Shown: positions 1 through 10,965, counted from the first letter of the stretch. The stretch: 64,000 nt of DNA from Sulfuricurvum sp. (GCA_030692765.1 JAUYUB010000011.1:17338-81337); one strand, 5' to 3'. Numbers and translations: made by a program. The notes: generated by a model not told the origin, from the sequence alone.

Positions 1-2
1 TG

Positions 3-671
3 GTGATTACGAACAGCACAAAGTATCCAAGTGATGAATTTTTGGCGTATCTCAATTCGGCTGGATTGGCTATACCAAAGGAACATTATCTTGATCCATT
101 GATGGTGCTGGAACGTTCTATTGCACCTAGCGATAAAATAGCGGCGTACGGTGCACAATCGTTTTTGGACGTGTTGGTGTCTATGGGATACACGCTTGAC
201 TATACTCAACCTAATGCCGTATTGATTGCAATAAAAGAAAATTTTTCACATGATGAATATGCGCAGATGATTGAATTTATTCTAAACGGTACACGTTTGA
301 TAGGGATGCATGAAACCTCATTGTATGTGAAAAATGATAAGCGCTATCCGGGTGTGGGAGCAATATTGAAGATGTTGGAGTTTGCTACCTCTTGTCCTTA
401 TACAGTTGTGGGGAAGCCAAGCAAGGCTTTTTTTGACGAAGCACTGCTACACATAGGACAACAGCATCAAGGTGCAGCATTTGAAGACATTACCATTATC
501 AGTGACGATATGAGCGGTGATCTTCTGGGTGCGCAGGCGTTAGGGATGAGAGGAATCTTTGTCTTAAGCGGTAAATACCGCTGTGAGGCTGAAATACTGC
601 CTCAGTTGAGCCACCATCAGCAGCCACATGCAGTATATGCGAATATGCAAGAGGTATTGGAGAATTTATGA
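3..671 (+). CDS. HAD-superfamily (class IIA) phosphatase, 5'-truncated
   Basis: C-terminal part of a haloacid-dehalogenase-type phosphohydrolase of the NagD/HDHD2-like IIA class; the substrate is unknown. Visible are motif III with its lysine (VGKPSKAFF, near residue 138) and motif IV (ISDDMSGD, near residue 167), followed by GAQALGMRGIFVLSGKYR, typical of this class. The N-terminal nucleophile motif DxDGT is absent because the gene runs off the left edge; the GTG at position 3 is probably an internal valine. It overlaps pheA by 4 nt (ATGA). In Campylobacter jejuni a HAD hydrolase sits at the same place before pheA, so it belongs to a conserved gene string. Confidence 0.8.
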   Translation: MITNSTKYPSDEFLAYLNSAGLAIPKEHYLDPLMVLERSIAPSDKIAAYGAQSFLDVLVSMGYTLDYTQPNAVLIAIKENFSHDEYAQMIEFILNGTRLIGMHETSLYVKNDKRYPGVGAILKMLEFATSCPYTVVGKPSKAFFDEALLHIGQQHQGAAFEDITIISDDMSGDLLGAQALGMRGIFVLSGKYRCEAEILPQLSHHQQPHAVYANMQEVLENL

Positions 672-1750
672 ATACACTAGAAGAATGCCGAACCCTGATT
701 GATACGTTGGATAATGAAGTCATAGCATTGCTGAACCGCCGCATGGAAGTGGTACGACGTGTCGGTGAGATCAAACACGAAAGCAAGGGGGCAATCTACC
801 GCCCCGAACGGGAAAAATCAATCATCGATCGTTTGAGTCAGTTGAGTCTTGAGGGCGGCGGTTTATTGAACCGTCCTGCCATCGAAGCTATTTTTCTTGA
901 AATTTTTGCGGTTGCCCGTAATTTGGAGCTGCCTGAGCGAATCGCCTATCTAGGGCCGGAGGGAAGCTTTACGCATCAAGCAGCAGAATCGCGTTTTGGT
1001 GCTATGAGTGATTATCTTTCATTGGGTTCTATCGAAGCCGTTTTTAAAACGCTCGAAGCAGGGCGTGCAAAATTTGGTGTAGTCCCGATTGAAAACAGCC
1101 GTGACGGTGTTGTCGGTGAAACGCTTGATCTACTGGGCAAAGGGAATGTTAAAATCGTTGCAGAATTGTATATGCCCATACATATGGCTTTCGCTTCCAA
1201 AGCTGAAAAGCTGCATCAGATTAAACGGATTTATTCAAAAGATAAAGGGTTTGGGCAGTGCCGTGAGTTTTTACTGGAGCATGGCTTTGAGGGAATTGAA
1301 CATATCCCTGTTGAGTCAACAGCAAAAGCAGCCGTCCTGGCATCCAAAGATCCGGAAGCTGCGGCAATATGTTCTCATATCGCGGCAAAGCTGTATGGGG
1401 TACCGACATTGTTTGAAAACATCGAGGACACGCATAATAATGCAACCCGATTTTTTATTCTGAGCGATTTTAAAAATGCTGCGAGCGGTGAAGACAAGAC
1501 ATCCATTTTGGTACGGTTGAAAGATGCCCAAAAAGCAGGGGCATTGGTTCACTTTTTGGAAGATTTTGATGCAGCTGCGATCAATCTCAGTAAAATTGAA
1601 AGTCGGCCTTCCAGAGAAAATGATGGTTTTGGCTATTGGTTTTTTATAGACTTTTTTGGGCACATTGATGAACCAAGAGTAGAGAAAATGATGAAAAAAC
1701 ATCTGGATGAGGTGACCTGGTTGGGAAGCTACGTAAAGGGAGAATTATGA
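668..1750 (+). CDS. pheA: Bifunctional chorismate mutase/prephenate dehydratase (P-protein)
   Basis: Converts chorismate to prephenate and then to phenylpyruvate, the committed steps of phenylalanine synthesis in the cytosol. Three domains are seen in order: a chorismate mutase helix bundle (about residues 1-85, with [15 protein letters not shown]), prephenate dehydratase (about 92-270, starting [14 protein letters not shown] and containing the catalytic TRF in NNATRFFIL), and a C-terminal ACT domain (about 278-360) with ESRPSR, the usual phenylalanine-sensing segment. The length of 360 aa is normal for the fused family. It starts inside the HAD stop codon and overlaps hisC by 4 nt, so the three are probably translationally coupled. 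Feedback inhibition by phenylalanine is expected from the ACT domain. Confidence 0.96.
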   Translation: MNTLEECRTLIDTLDNEVIALLNRRMEVVRRVGEIKHESKGAIYRPEREKSIIDRLSQLSLEGGGLLNRPAIEAIFLEIFAVARNLELPERIAYLGPEGSFTHQAAESRFGAMSDYLSLGSIEAVFKTLEAGRAKFGVVPIENSRDGVVGETLDLLGKGNVKIVAELYMPIHMAFASKAEKLHQIKRIYSKDKGFGQCREFLLEHGFEGIEHIPVESTAKAAVLASKDPEAAAICSHIAAKLYGVPTLFENIEDTHNNATRFFILSDFKNAASGEDKTSILVRLKDAQKAGALVHFLEDFDAAAINLSKIESRPSRENDGFGYWFFIDFFGHIDEPRVEKMMKKHLDEVTWLGSYVKGEL

Positions 1751-2841
1751 ATTTTAACAGCGCATTAGAGAATATTAAAAGTTATGAAGCAGGCAAACCC
1801 ATCGAACTGGTTGTACGTGAATACGGTATCGATAAAAAGGATATCGTCAAATTAGCAAGCAATGAAAATCCTTTTGGATGTTCGCCTAAAGTCAAAGATG
1901 CTGTTCGTGCGATTATCGATAATATGTCATTGTATCCCGATGATTCCATGGTCAAACTCAAAAATGCCCTTAGTCAGAAATACGGTATCAATACAGATGA
2001 ATTGATCATCGGGGCAGGGAGTGATCAGGTCATTGAGTTTGCTATTCATGCCAAGGCGCACAATGGCTCTAAAGTATTGATGAACAGTGTGACTTTCGCG
2101 ATGTATGAAATCTATGCAAAGCAAGTGGGTGCCGTGATTGTCCGTACCGCTTCGCGAGAGCATAATATGGAAGAGTTTTATGCATTGTATCAAGAGCACA
2201 AACCCTCCATCATCTTTTTATGTACCCCAAACAATCCGACGGGAGATGCTCTTGATACACGCTCAATGATCTCTTTTATAGAGAAAGTGGACAACGACAC
2301 ATTAGTGATTGTCGATGGTGCCTATATGGAGTATGCCCGATTTAAAGATCCTTCGAAAGCGGTAGAGCCCAAGGACTTAATACAAAAATTTGACAATGTA
2401 TTGTTTTTGGGTACTTTTTCAAAAGCATACGGTCTTGGCGGAATGCGTGTTGGCTACGGCATTGCCTCAGAGCCTATCATTACAGCGCTTTACAAAGTAC
2501 GTCCTCCATTTAATATCACCACTCTCTCATTGGAAGCAGCTTCGGTTGCGTTAGAAGATGAAGCATTTGTAGTAGAGTGTATTACGGATAATTTTAAAGA
2601 AATGAAGCGATATGAAGTGTTTGCAGATGAAAAAGGAATTCAAATAATCCAAAGTTATACCAATTTTGTCACATTATCGCTCCCTGATGCAAAAAATTCA
2701 TCTCAAATAGCACAAGCATTGTTAAAAAAGGGTATGATTATACGTGATTTAAGCAGTTATGGATTGAATGCCATTCGTGTGACTATTGGTACGCAAGTGC
2801 AAAACAGTCGATTCTTCGAGCTCTGTGAGCCGTTATTATAA
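1747..2841 (+). CDS. hisC: Histidinol-phosphate aminotransferase
   Basis: PLP-dependent class II aminotransferase that makes histidinol phosphate from imidazole acetol phosphate; related enzymes can also act on aromatic 2-oxo acids, which fits its position directly after pheA. Recognisable are [10 protein letters not shown] near residue 37, the NNPTGD motif near 160, and the PLP lysine in [15 protein letters not shown] (about Lys226). The length of 364 aa is normal. It overlaps pheA by 4 nt, and the start ATG lies within GAATTATGA at the end of pheA. Downstream is fliF after 17 nt. The pheA-hisC-fliF order is the same as in Campylobacter jejuni. Confidence 0.95.
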   Translation: MNFNSALENIKSYEAGKPIELVVREYGIDKKDIVKLASNENPFGCSPKVKDAVRAIIDNMSLYPDDSMVKLKNALSQKYGINTDELIIGAGSDQVIEFAIHAKAHNGSKVLMNSVTFAMYEIYAKQVGAVIVRTASREHNMEEFYALYQEHKPSIIFLCTPNNPTGDALDTRSMISFIEKVDNDTLVIVDGAYMEYARFKDPSKAVEPKDLIQKFDNVLFLGTFSKAYGLGGMRVGYGIASEPIITALYKVRPPFNITTLSLEAASVALEDEAFVVECITDNFKEMKRYEVFADEKGIQIIQSYTNFVTLSLPDAKNSSQIAQALLKKGMIIRDLSSYGLNAIRVTIGTQVQNSRFFELCEPLL

Positions 2842-2858
2842 TAATTATTTAGGTACAA

Positions 2859-4568
2859 ATGGATTTTAAAGCTCTTTTTTCGCAACTTGTCGTTTTATTT
2901 GGAAAATTAACGCAAGCACAAAAAATAATTATTGGCGTGGCCGTTGCCACTATTATTGGATTTCTTTTATTTTTAGTGCTCTTTACTTCTGATCCCAAAG
3001 GAAGCAGTGAAGAGGGGTATCAGGTCCTTTTTGAGCAGTTGACACCACAGGATGCTGCACAAGTTGTCGCGCAGCTTGAAAAAGACAAGATCCCTTATAA
3101 AATACCGCGTGATAATGTCATTGAAGTCCCAAAAGAAGTAGTCTATAAAGAGCGTATTACTATTGCTTCCATGGGAATTCCCAAAGAAGGGCATGTCGGT
3201 TTTGAACTGTTTGATAAGCAAGAGTTCGGAGCAACCAATTTTGATCAAGAAGTGAAGTTTAGACGTGCACTTGAAGGGGAATTGGCCCGATCCATTGATT
3301 CTCTTGCTCCTGTTGAGAAATCAAGCGTTTCACTTGCCCTGCCCAAAGAGACTCTCTTTGTATCTGAAGCTGTGGCTCCGTCTGCATCGGTCATGGTACA
3401 GTTATATGCGGATCGAAAATTGACAGCAAAACAAATTCGCGGGATCAAAAAACTTGTGGCTTCTGCTGTTCCAAAATTGACGGTAGAAAATGTGACATTG
3501 ATTAATTCTGAGGGTGAAAGCCTTGGTGATAATTCGGATGAAGCGATGATGGGTGAACTCTCGCAAATGCAGCAGCAGTACAAAACGAGAGAAGAAAAAA
3601 AGCAAGAAGAAAAAGTAGTGAATGTCCTCTCTCCGTTTATTGGAGGAAAAGATCGAGTCGTTGCGAAAGTGACGATTGAGTACGATTTTTCGGAACAAAG
3701 CTCAACCTCTGAAAAGTATGATCCTGAAAATGTGGTGCGCAGTGAGCAAACATTGGAAGAAAAGCGTGATGGTCAGGCGCCACAACAGGTTGGCGGCGTT
3801 CCGGGTGCTGTGAGTAATATAGGCCCAGTTGAGGGATTGAATGCGCAAGGTGCAGGAGAAAAATACGAAAAAACGCAAGGGACAACGAATTACGAGATTT
3901 CTAAAACCGTTTCTACTACGAAAATGGAATTTGCACGTATTAAGAGGATAACGGCTGCGGTTGTTGTGGATGGAAAGTATGAGCTTAAAAAAGACAGCAA
4001 CGGGCTAACGGGAGATGAAGTTGCGTATATCCCGTTGGATCAAACACAAATCGATGCGATAACATCTCTTGTAAAGCAATCCATTGGAGTTGACGATACA
4101 CGCGGGGATTTGGTAACGGTTCGAAACTTTGAATTCCAAAACTCGAGAAATGAGTTGTCACCACGAACTGCAGCTTCGAAAACAACAGAGTTTATTAGCA
4201 CCTACATCAAACCGATCATGCCTGCTTTAAAATATTTATTAGTAGCTATAATCTTATTTGTAGCGTATAAAAAAGTGATTCTGCCATTTGCTGATCGAAT
4301 GCTTGAATTTAGCAGAGAAGAAGAAGAATTTCAGCGCCCTGTTTTGGACATATCAGAGGATGAGAGTGAAGACCTGATTGCAAAAGTAGAGCAAATGCGT
4401 AAAAAAGTAGAAGGTCAGCTGGGCATTGGAGATAACTTCAGCGAAGATGATCTCAAGTACGATGTCGTACTTGAAAAGATACGTGAGATGACCGAAGAGC
4501 GCCCTGAAGAGATCGCCATTTTGATCCAGACGTTAATTAATGAAGAGACGCCAAATCGAGGCCAGTAA
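2859..4568 (+). CDS. fliF: Flagellar MS-ring protein FliF
   Basis: Builds the MS ring of the flagellar basal body in the inner membrane, the scaffold for the type III export gate and the switch. The protein has a first transmembrane segment at about residues 22-45, a periplasmic YscJ/FliF ring-building domain (from about 50, EEGYQVLFEQLTPQDAAQVV), a low-complexity Gly/Gln/Val periplasmic stretch near 310-330, a second transmembrane segment at about 447-467, and an acidic C-terminal cytoplasmic tail that in the family binds FliG. The length of 569 aa is normal. The start ATG follows a TTAGG ribosome-binding site. fliG begins 12 nt downstream. Confidence 0.96.
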   Translation: MDFKALFSQLVVLFGKLTQAQKIIIGVAVATIIGFLLFLVLFTSDPKGSSEEGYQVLFEQLTPQDAAQVVAQLEKDKIPYKIPRDNVIEVPKEVVYKERITIASMGIPKEGHVGFELFDKQEFGATNFDQEVKFRRALEGELARSIDSLAPVEKSSVSLALPKETLFVSEAVAPSASVMVQLYADRKLTAKQIRGIKKLVASAVPKLTVENVTLINSEGESLGDNSDEAMMGELSQMQQQYKTREEKKQEEKVVNVLSPFIGGKDRVVAKVTIEYDFSEQSSTSEKYDPENVVRSEQTLEEKRDGQAPQQVGGVPGAVSNIGPVEGLNAQGAGEKYEKTQGTTNYEISKTVSTTKMEFARIKRITAAVVVDGKYELKKDSNGLTGDEVAYIPLDQTQIDAITSLVKQSIGVDDTRGDLVTVRNFEFQNSRNELSPRTAASKTTEFISTYIKPIMPALKYLLVAIILFVAYKKVILPFADRMLEFSREEEEFQRPVLDISEDESEDLIAKVEQMRKKVEGQLGIGDNFSEDDLKYDVVLEKIREMTEERPEEIAILIQTLINEETPNRGQ

Positions 4569-4580
4569 AGGGATAACTAA

Positions 4581-5606
4581 ATGACATTAAATCCAGCACA
4601 GCAATCCCAGTTTGACGAAATGAGCATGGCAGAGAAAGTCGCCATTTTACTCATTCAGTTGGGGGAGGAAGCGACAGCACAAATTTTTGGACGGTTGAGT
4701 GTTGACTCTATCACTGAAATTTCAAAATACATTGCCCAAAATCGTTCCATTGAAAAAAGTATTGGCGCGGCTGTGTTAGAAGAATTTTATGCCATTATCC
4801 AATCTAATCAGTATCTCAATAGCGGCGGTCTTGAATTTGCTCGTGAAATTCTCTATAAAGCTCTTGGAGCAGATGAAGCTAAAAAAGTATTGGATCGTCT
4901 CTCTAAAATGAGCCAGGGAGCGCAAAACTTTGCCTATCTTGCAAAAATCAAACCTCAACAGCTTGCTGACTTTATCGCGACAGAACACCCTCAAACGATA
5001 GCTCTGATCTTGGCACATATGGAGCCTTCAGCCGCAGCGGAAACGCTCTATTTGTTTACGGATGATTTGCGTGCGGAAGTCGCAATGCGTATGGCAAAAC
5101 TGGGTGATATATCACCATCGATTATCAAGCGTGTGAGTGCTGTTTTAGAATCCAAGCTCGAAGCACTGGCAACTTACAAAGTTGAAGTGGGTGGACCGCG
5201 TGCAGTGGCGGATGTCTTTAACCGTTTGGGTGCTACTGCATCCAAAGCGACGTTGTCACAAATCGAACAGCTTGACCAAGAGCTTGCAGCATCGATTAAA
5301 GAAATGATGTTTACCTTTGAAGATATTTCTACCTTGGATGTAAACAGCGTACGTGAAATTCTCAAAGCAGTGGATAAAAATGACCTTATGTTGGCACTCA
5401 AAAGTGCACCTGAGGAGCTTAAAGAGAAGTTCTATGCGAATATGTCTCAGCGGGCAAAAGATACCTTTGTTGAAGAGTTACAGTTCTTGGGTGCTGTTAA
5501 GATGAAAGAGGTTGAGAGTGCACAGCGTAAGATTGTAGATGCAGTCCAAGGACTTGCAGAACAAGGTGTGGTTCAGTTGGGCGGAACCGAAGAGATGATT
5601 GACTAA
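4581..5606 (+). CDS. fliG: Flagellar motor switch protein FliG
   Basis: Cytoplasmic rotor protein that links FliF to FliM/FliN and contacts the stator to generate torque. The family pattern is clear: an N-terminal FliF-binding domain (KVAILLIQLGEEATAQIF), a middle domain with EHPQTIALILAHM near residue 133 (the EHPQR-like motif), and a charged C-terminal torque helix domain (about 240-335, with FVEELQFLGAVKMKEVESAQ). The length of 341 aa is typical. It sits 12 nt after fliF and 3 nt before fliH, so all three are very probably cotranscribed. Confidence 0.97.
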   Translation: MTLNPAQQSQFDEMSMAEKVAILLIQLGEEATAQIFGRLSVDSITEISKYIAQNRSIEKSIGAAVLEEFYAIIQSNQYLNSGGLEFAREILYKALGADEAKKVLDRLSKMSQGAQNFAYLAKIKPQQLADFIATEHPQTIALILAHMEPSAAAETLYLFTDDLRAEVAMRMAKLGDISPSIIKRVSAVLESKLEALATYKVEVGGPRAVADVFNRLGATASKATLSQIEQLDQELAASIKEMMFTFEDISTLDVNSVREILKAVDKNDLMLALKSAPEELKEKFYANMSQRAKDTFVEELQFLGAVKMKEVESAQRKIVDAVQGLAEQGVVQLGGTEEMID

Positions 5607-5609
5607 GTT

Positions 5610-6404
5610 ATGATGGAAGATGTTATTATCACGAAAAAAAATATGGATGACCATACGGTAGGGAAGTATCAGTTTAAAATTCTTTCAGGCTTAAATGGGG
5701 CAAGTGTTCATGAAGCGGCTGAAGAACTTGGCCTTGAACATGCCAAAAGTACCGAGCAAGAAAAACAAATCTACGAGGTACCGCAAACTGTCGGTTCCAA
5801 CAAAGATGAGCTTATTGAGTCGTTATTAAAAAAAGCCGATGAAATGAGTTCCAATTTTATTAAGATGCAAATGAAATTGGAAACGCTACAAGAAGATCAT
5901 GCGAGCGCGCTGGAAATGGCTAAAAAAATAAGTTATGATGAGGGATTCGAAGCAGGGATACTGGGCGAACAATCGCAGGATTCAAAACGAAAAGAACAAG
6001 CCCAAGAACAGCTTTCAAATTCGGTGAAAACCCTAGAAGGTGCGGCAAGTCAGTTTAGCAGCGCTTTGGAATCGATACAAAAAGAGTTGACGCATACTGC
6101 CCTTGAAATTGCACGCGAAGTAATAGCCATTGAAACGCAGGAAAATGGTGCGAAAATTGCCGCGAAACTTTCAGAAGATTTGATTGAAGAGCTCGGAGAA
6201 GCTTCAAAAATAACGTTGCGAGTCAACCCTTTGGACCATGGTTTTATTTCTGAAAAAGTAGGGTCACTTTCTCATGTTGAAGTATTGTCTGACCGTGCAA
6301 TCAGCCAAGGTGGCGTTGTTGCCATCAGTGATTTAGGGAATATTGATTCACAAATTAAAAAACGGTTTGAGCGATTAAAACGATCATTATTATTAGAGTC
6401 TTAA
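5610..6404 (+). CDS. fliH: Flagellar export ATPase regulator FliH
   Basis: Stator-like regulator of the FliI ATPase in flagellar type III export. The protein is acidic, with a long predicted coiled coil (about residues 65-160) and a globular C-terminal half (LTHTALEIAREVIAIET, then RVNPLDHGF) typical of FliH/YscL. FliH is poorly conserved, so position after fliG is the main support, together with the same order in Campylobacter jejuni. Two tandem ATGs (5610 and 5613) follow the fliG stop by 3 nt without an obvious Shine-Dalgarno, which suggests translational coupling. fliI is not in this cluster, as is usual in the group. Confidence 0.9.
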   Translation: MMEDVIITKKNMDDHTVGKYQFKILSGLNGASVHEAAEELGLEHAKSTEQEKQIYEVPQTVGSNKDELIESLLKKADEMSSNFIKMQMKLETLQEDHASALEMAKKISYDEGFEAGILGEQSQDSKRKEQAQEQLSNSVKTLEGAASQFSSALESIQKELTHTALEIAREVIAIETQENGAKIAAKLSEDLIEELGEASKITLRVNPLDHGFISEKVGSLSHVEVLSDRAISQGGVVAISDLGNIDSQIKKRFERLKRSLLLES

Positions 6405-6416
6405 GTTAGGTTTGAT

Positions 6417-8240
6417 ATGAATATAAAAGAATATACGAATGAGCAGCTCAAGGAGCTTTCTCAAAAAATACGAGATCGAATATTGGAAGTCGTTAGCCGT
6501 AACGGCGGACATCTGAGTTCTACTCTTGGGGCGACTGAAATCATCATAGCAATGCATAAAGTATTTGATGCGCAAAAAGATCCTTTCATTTTTGATGTTT
6601 CGCATCAGGCATATGCGCATAAATTATTGACCGATCGCTGGGATGAATTTGAAACCTTACGTCGCTTTGGCGGTATAAGCGGATACACTAAGCCCAGTGA
6701 GTCAGAATGCGATTATTTTATGGCAGGACACAGCTCGACATCGATATCGTTGGGGGTAGGTGCTGCGAAGGCCATAGCGCTAAGGGGTGAAGAATCGACG
6801 CGTATACCTGTCATATTGATCGGTGATGGCTCTATGAGTGCTGGGATGGTCTATGAAGCGCTTAATGAATTGGGGGATCTCAAATATCCGATGGTGATTA
6901 TCCTCAATGATAATGAGATGAGCATTGCCAAGCCCATCGGTGCTATTAGCCGAATGCTCAGTTCCGCCATGGCGAGTCCCTTTTATCAGCGATTTAAAAA
7001 GAAAACAGAGCAGTTTGTGGATAACTTCGGGGAAGGGGCGCACTATCTCGCCAAACGATTTGAAGAGTCGTTTAAACTTATTACCCCTGGTATTTTATTT
7101 GAAGAGATGGGGATTGAGTACATCGGCCCCATTGACGGGCACGATGTTAAATCTCTGGTTGATATCTTTACCGTAGCCAAAGGGATGGGAAAACCTGTTT
7201 TGGTGCACGTACAAACAATCAAAGGCAAGGGCTATGAAATAGCCGAGGGAAAACATGAAAAATGGCATGGTGTTTCTCCCTTTGATTTAAAAAGCGGTAC
7301 AGCCAATGCCAAAAGCAGTGCTAAAAATGCAACACAAATCTATGCCGAAGCCTTGATGTACCAAGCAGACAATAATCCAAAGATTGTCGGGGTGACTGCG
7401 GCAATGCCAAGCGGTACCGGACTCAGCGCCGTCATGGAGAAATATCCTCATCGTTTTTGGGATGTTGCGATTGCCGAACAGCATGCGGTAACCTCGATGG
7501 CGGCTATGGCAAAAGAGGGGTTTAAGCCGTTTTGTACGATTTATTCGACTTTTTTACAGCGTGGATACGATCAAGTCATTCATGATGTGTGTCTGATGGA
7601 TCTTCCGGTGGTATTTGCACTGGATCGTGCAGGGATAGTCGGGGAAGACGGTGAAACACATCAGGGTGCTTTTGATATTAGTTTTTTACGTGTTCTGCCG
7701 AATATGACATTGTGTGCTCCACGCGATGAAAAATCATTCCATGACATTGTCTCTTTCGCGGCACAGTATGATCACCCATGTGCAATACGTTATCCCAGAG
7801 GAGCATTTTTAGCGGCAGATTTTGCGGAATCCATCCCGTTTGAACTTGGTAAGTCACAGCTTTTAGTTGAAAGTGACAGCGATACTGTGTTTATAGGGTA
7901 CGGCAATGGTGTCGGACGTGCCGCGCAAACTATGGAATTTATGGATGAGAAGCCTTCGTTGTTGGATTTACGTTTTGTGAAGCCGTTGGATAGTGAGATG
8001 TTACATAAAATGGCTGTACGACATAAGAAGTGGTATATTTTTAGCGATTCAGCACGATTGGGTGGAGTCGGAAGTGCATTGCTTGAATGGTTAAGCGAAG
8101 CAAATATTGTGGATGTAGATGTTGTCAGTTTTGAATATGAGGATGCTTTTATAAAGCATGGAAATACAGCGCTTGTTGAGGAGTCTTTAGGGATACTTCC
8201 CGCTCAGTTGGCTAAGAAGGTAATGGACGCAAAAAAATAA
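6417..8240 (+). CDS. dxs: 1-deoxy-D-xylulose-5-phosphate synthase
   Basis: Thiamine-diphosphate enzyme that condenses pyruvate and glyceraldehyde 3-phosphate in the first step of the MEP isoprenoid pathway. It shows the thiamine-diphosphate motif GDGSMSAGMVYEALN ... NDNEMSI (about residues 140-170), the transketolase-like pyrimidine domain with the catalytic Glu in AIAEQHAVTSMA (about Glu354), and a C-terminal transketolase domain. The length of 607 aa is normal. It begins 12 nt after fliH and closes the flagellar string, as in Campylobacter jejuni. Its 3' end overlaps the convergent pgeF gene by 29 nt, so no separate terminator fits between them. Confidence 0.97.
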   Translation: MNIKEYTNEQLKELSQKIRDRILEVVSRNGGHLSSTLGATEIIIAMHKVFDAQKDPFIFDVSHQAYAHKLLTDRWDEFETLRRFGGISGYTKPSESECDYFMAGHSSTSISLGVGAAKAIALRGEESTRIPVILIGDGSMSAGMVYEALNELGDLKYPMVIILNDNEMSIAKPIGAISRMLSSAMASPFYQRFKKKTEQFVDNFGEGAHYLAKRFEESFKLITPGILFEEMGIEYIGPIDGHDVKSLVDIFTVAKGMGKPVLVHVQTIKGKGYEIAEGKHEKWHGVSPFDLKSGTANAKSSAKNATQIYAEALMYQADNNPKIVGVTAAMPSGTGLSAVMEKYPHRFWDVAIAEQHAVTSMAAMAKEGFKPFCTIYSTFLQRGYDQVIHDVCLMDLPVVFALDRAGIVGEDGETHQGAFDISFLRVLPNMTLCAPRDEKSFHDIVSFAAQYDHPCAIRYPRGAFLAADFAESIPFELGKSQLLVESDSDTVFIGYGNGVGRAAQTMEFMDEKPSLLDLRFVKPLDSEMLHKMAVRHKKWYIFSDSARLGGVGSALLEWLSEANIVDVDVVSFEYEDAFIKHGNTALVEESLGILPAQLAKKVMDAKK

Positions 8241-8979
8241 TTCCTGCGATGCGTCCTGTGTACTGTGCATCAGCCCTGTAGGAAAAAAAGTCATGACTGT
8301 TGCATGCAGTGCATTGATTTATACTTTCGATTTGTTCTGATGCAATCCCTAGTTCTTTAAGCTGCATCTGTAAAATCGCATTAACATCCAGGGATACCTT
8401 CTTTTTAGTCCGTATCAAGGCTTCATCATACCCTTTTTCTATTACTTCATGTGCGATTGTCTCATTAATTTCATAACAGCATCCTTGTATTGAAGGACCA
8501 AATACGATTTTAATATCCGATAAAGCCGTGTTGTAATTTTTTTGCATGGCTTCTATGGTCATTGGTAAAATCCGATTTAGTGCTCCGGCGCGTCCTGCAT
8601 GAACGGCACCAATAGCATGATTCATAGGATCATAAAGCAGTATGGGAGTGCAATCGGCACTCATGACCATAAGAGGCACGTCAGTATAATTGGTAATCAA
8701 GGCATCACACTGCGGAGGTGAGTCAAAGTTCATGGTAGCATTGACGGGAATAATGCTATTTGAATGTATCTGACACATATGGATGAGGCTTTTGGGGTCA
8801 TACCCCAGCCTATCTGCCAAAACTCGATGGTTTTTAAGGACATCTTGTCCATTGTCTCCAACATGAAAAGCAAGATTCAAAGTGCCATAGGGAGAGCTAG
8901 AAATACCGCCATGGCGGGTTGTAAAATGAGCGCTAACAGGTAAGTATTGAGAAAGAAGTTTTGAAGAGAGAAGTGTCAT
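8212..8979 (-). CDS. pgeF: Multicopper-oxidase-fold (YfiH/PgeF) peptidoglycan editing or purine phosphorylase protein
   Basis: YfiH-family protein; members have been described as PgeF (corrects mis-incorporated serine in peptidoglycan precursors) and as purine nucleoside phosphorylase/adenosine deaminase, so the physiological role here is open. Metal-site features are visible: HMCQIHSN near residue 72, DCTPILLYD plus AVHAGRAGALNRI near 120-140, FGPSIQGCCYEI near 160, and a C-terminal Cys/His cluster NQCTACNSHDFFSYRA. The length of 255 aa is normal. It is convergent with dxs (29-nt overlap) and lies 25 nt downstream of the chemoreceptor gene on the same strand. Confidence 0.9.
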   Translation of the reverse strand: MTLLSSKLLSQYLPVSAHFTTRHGGISSSPYGTLNLAFHVGDNGQDVLKNHRVLADRLGYDPKSLIHMCQIHSNSIIPVNATMNFDSPPQCDALITNYTDVPLMVMSADCTPILLYDPMNHAIGAVHAGRAGALNRILPMTIEAMQKNYNTALSDIKIVFGPSIQGCCYEINETIAHEVIEKGYDEALIRTKKKVSLDVNAILQMQLKELGIASEQIESINQCTACNSHDFFSYRADAQYTGRIAGIIFLRPLPS

Positions 8980-9004
8980 TAAAAGTGCATAGCAAAAAAC
9001 CCTG

Positions 9005-10924
9005 TTAAGAGTTCTCCGCTAACATATTATCAAGTAGGACAAAGAGGCGATCACTCGCACTTTCCATCTCTTTAAAATTGTTGACAATTTCAGTCCCATT
9101 GTTAACCATACGATCTGGACCCTCTTTAATAAAGGCTAGGTTTTTGTTGGCATTTTGGTGAACAAGCGCATGCGGGTCTTTCATCATACCATAGCTATTC
9201 GTTCGTCCAAAACGTTCCTTACCCTCATTGTCATACCATTTTCCCATACGACATTGATGAGAGTCAATAGTATCAAGGTGCTTCTCACACTGCATAACAC
9301 TGTTGTAAGCACGCGCTTTATAGAGGATGTGATCAATTTTTGCGAGAATAATAAAGGTACTGTTCTCCATATGATGGGATGAACCGACGATTTTCGATGA
9401 ACCTTCATTGAGGCTGATTAGGGTACTCTCAAAATTTATAATACTGGAACTGGAGCGTTCAACGACATCATTCATCTCTTCTGCACTGGACTGTATTTCA
9501 CTCATATCTTGCTGTAAAGAGTTAATGGATACAGAAATCTCTCCTGTAGCCTTATGGGTGCGCTCGGCAAGTTTACGCACTTCATCCGCAACAACGGCAA
9601 ATCCACGACCATGCTCGCCTGCACGGGCGGCTTCGATAGCGGCATTGAGTGCAAGTAGATTAGTCTGATCGGCAATATCGGTGATGAGTTGTATAACGGA
9701 ATTGATCTCTTTGGTACGAGAGGTGATGTGACCGATAGCGTCGTTATTATTGCTCACTTTTTCGTTAAGCATATTGAGTTCATTGATAATAATCGAGATA
9801 GTATCACGGCTGTCATTAGCAAGGTTTGCGGCAGTGGTTGTAGCGCTTGTCACTTCTTTTAGATCTTGAATATTGCTATGTAAATTATCTTGAATAACGC
9901 TAAGACTTTCGGTGACTTTCACGCTTAATTGACTGAGCTCAGAATTGAGCATATCCTGACGTTTTTTAAGCTCTTGCTCTTTCATAATCTGAATACTTTT
10001 ATCAACATTTTCGATCGCATCGACAAATTCACCGTGCATCCCGTCGCTAGACAGAAGATGTGAAAAGTCTCCTTTAGTAGCCCCTGAGATAGAAGTATTG
10101 ATTTGATGGATGAAGTTTTGCATTTGAGAAATGAGTTGATTCAACGCAGCGCCCATGATACCAAGCTCCGTATCTTCACAACTATTTGCTTTGCAGTCGC
10201 TGGATTTTTCGTTGAAATTTCCTTGGGAAACACGAGAAATAAGCTTGGTAAACTGATCCAAAGCTACGGTGATTGAACGTCGCACCATACTTGCAAAGAG
10301 AAAAATAACAGCAGCGACTAATACTCCTGTGATTAATACAAAATACTTGTAAAATTCGATCTCTCTATGCATCTTTGTGGAAGCGGTTTCGAGATCCTCA
10401 GTTTTATCTTTAAGTACTTTTTCAAAACTCTCACGTGAAGCATCCGCCAGTGGTGTCATTTGAAATTTGTAAGCGGAATAGATAGATGACGCATTGTTTG
10501 CAATCGTCGCAGAGTCCAAAGCTTTCATCATTTTTAGTGTGTTGTTTAAAAAGAGTTCCGTGCTCTCTTTGGCACTTGTAATCATTGCTTTTTCATTATC
10601 GTGTAAGACGGTTTTTTCAAGTATCGCGAAGTCATCATTAATAATCTTGGAGTGTTTTTCGAGTTTGTCAATGTTTTTGGCGTAATCACCGCCGAGCATG
10701 ATGTCACGACTGGTACGGCTTATGTAGTTAAGTTCTTTTTCAATATTTTGTGCCGTAATGGCGCCTGTAATTGTCTTGCTTTGCAGCTCATCGTATTGAT
10801 TTTCTAGACTGTTCATGGCAAAAAATACAAATATTGAAGCACCGACAACCGAAATTGTTGCTGCAGCAACCAGATAGTTCATTCTTTGCTTTATGCTCAT
10901 TTTGTTGAGTGATTGTTCAAACAT
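9005..10924 (-). CDS. Methyl-accepting chemotaxis protein with C-terminal CZB domain
   Basis: Transmembrane chemoreceptor. Order: TM1 (about residues 16-38), a periplasmic helical sensor of about 155 residues that looks like a four-helix bundle, TM2 (about 194-214), a HAMP-like region, the signalling hairpin ([19 protein letters not shown], about 415-435) that binds CheA/CheW, and a C-terminal CZB domain (about 545-600). The CZB signature is complete: an upstream His (KIDHILYK), the Cys in CRMGKW, and HALVH. In other CZB receptors this Zn-thiolate site senses zinc or hypochlorite. The start ATG has AAAAGG seven bases upstream. It is divergent from the ovoA-like operon across 144 bp. Confidence 0.95.
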   Translation of the reverse strand: MFEQSLNKMSIKQRMNYLVAAATISVVGASIFVFFAMNSLENQYDELQSKTITGAITAQNIEKELNYISRTSRDIMLGGDYAKNIDKLEKHSKIINDDFAILEKTVLHDNEKAMITSAKESTELFLNNTLKMMKALDSATIANNASSIYSAYKFQMTPLADASRESFEKVLKDKTEDLETASTKMHREIEFYKYFVLITGVLVAAVIFLFASMVRRSITVALDQFTKLISRVSQGNFNEKSSDCKANSCEDTELGIMGAALNQLISQMQNFIHQINTSISGATKGDFSHLLSSDGMHGEFVDAIENVDKSIQIMKEQELKKRQDMLNSELSQLSVKVTESLSVIQDNLHSNIQDLKEVTSATTTAANLANDSRDTISIIINELNMLNEKVSNNNDAIGHITSRTKEINSVIQLITDIADQTNLLALNAAIEAARAGEHGRGFAVVADEVRKLAERTHKATGEISVSINSLQQDMSEIQSSAEEMNDVVERSSSSIINFESTLISLNEGSSKIVGSSHHMENSTFIILAKIDHILYKARAYNSVMQCEKHLDTIDSHQCRMGKWYDNEGKERFGRTNSYGMMKDPHALVHQNANKNLAFIKEGPDRMVNNGTEIVNNFKEMESASDRLFVLLDNMLAENS

Positions 10925-10965
10925 ATGTTTACCTTTTAGTATGAATGCTAAACGCTATAATCGTC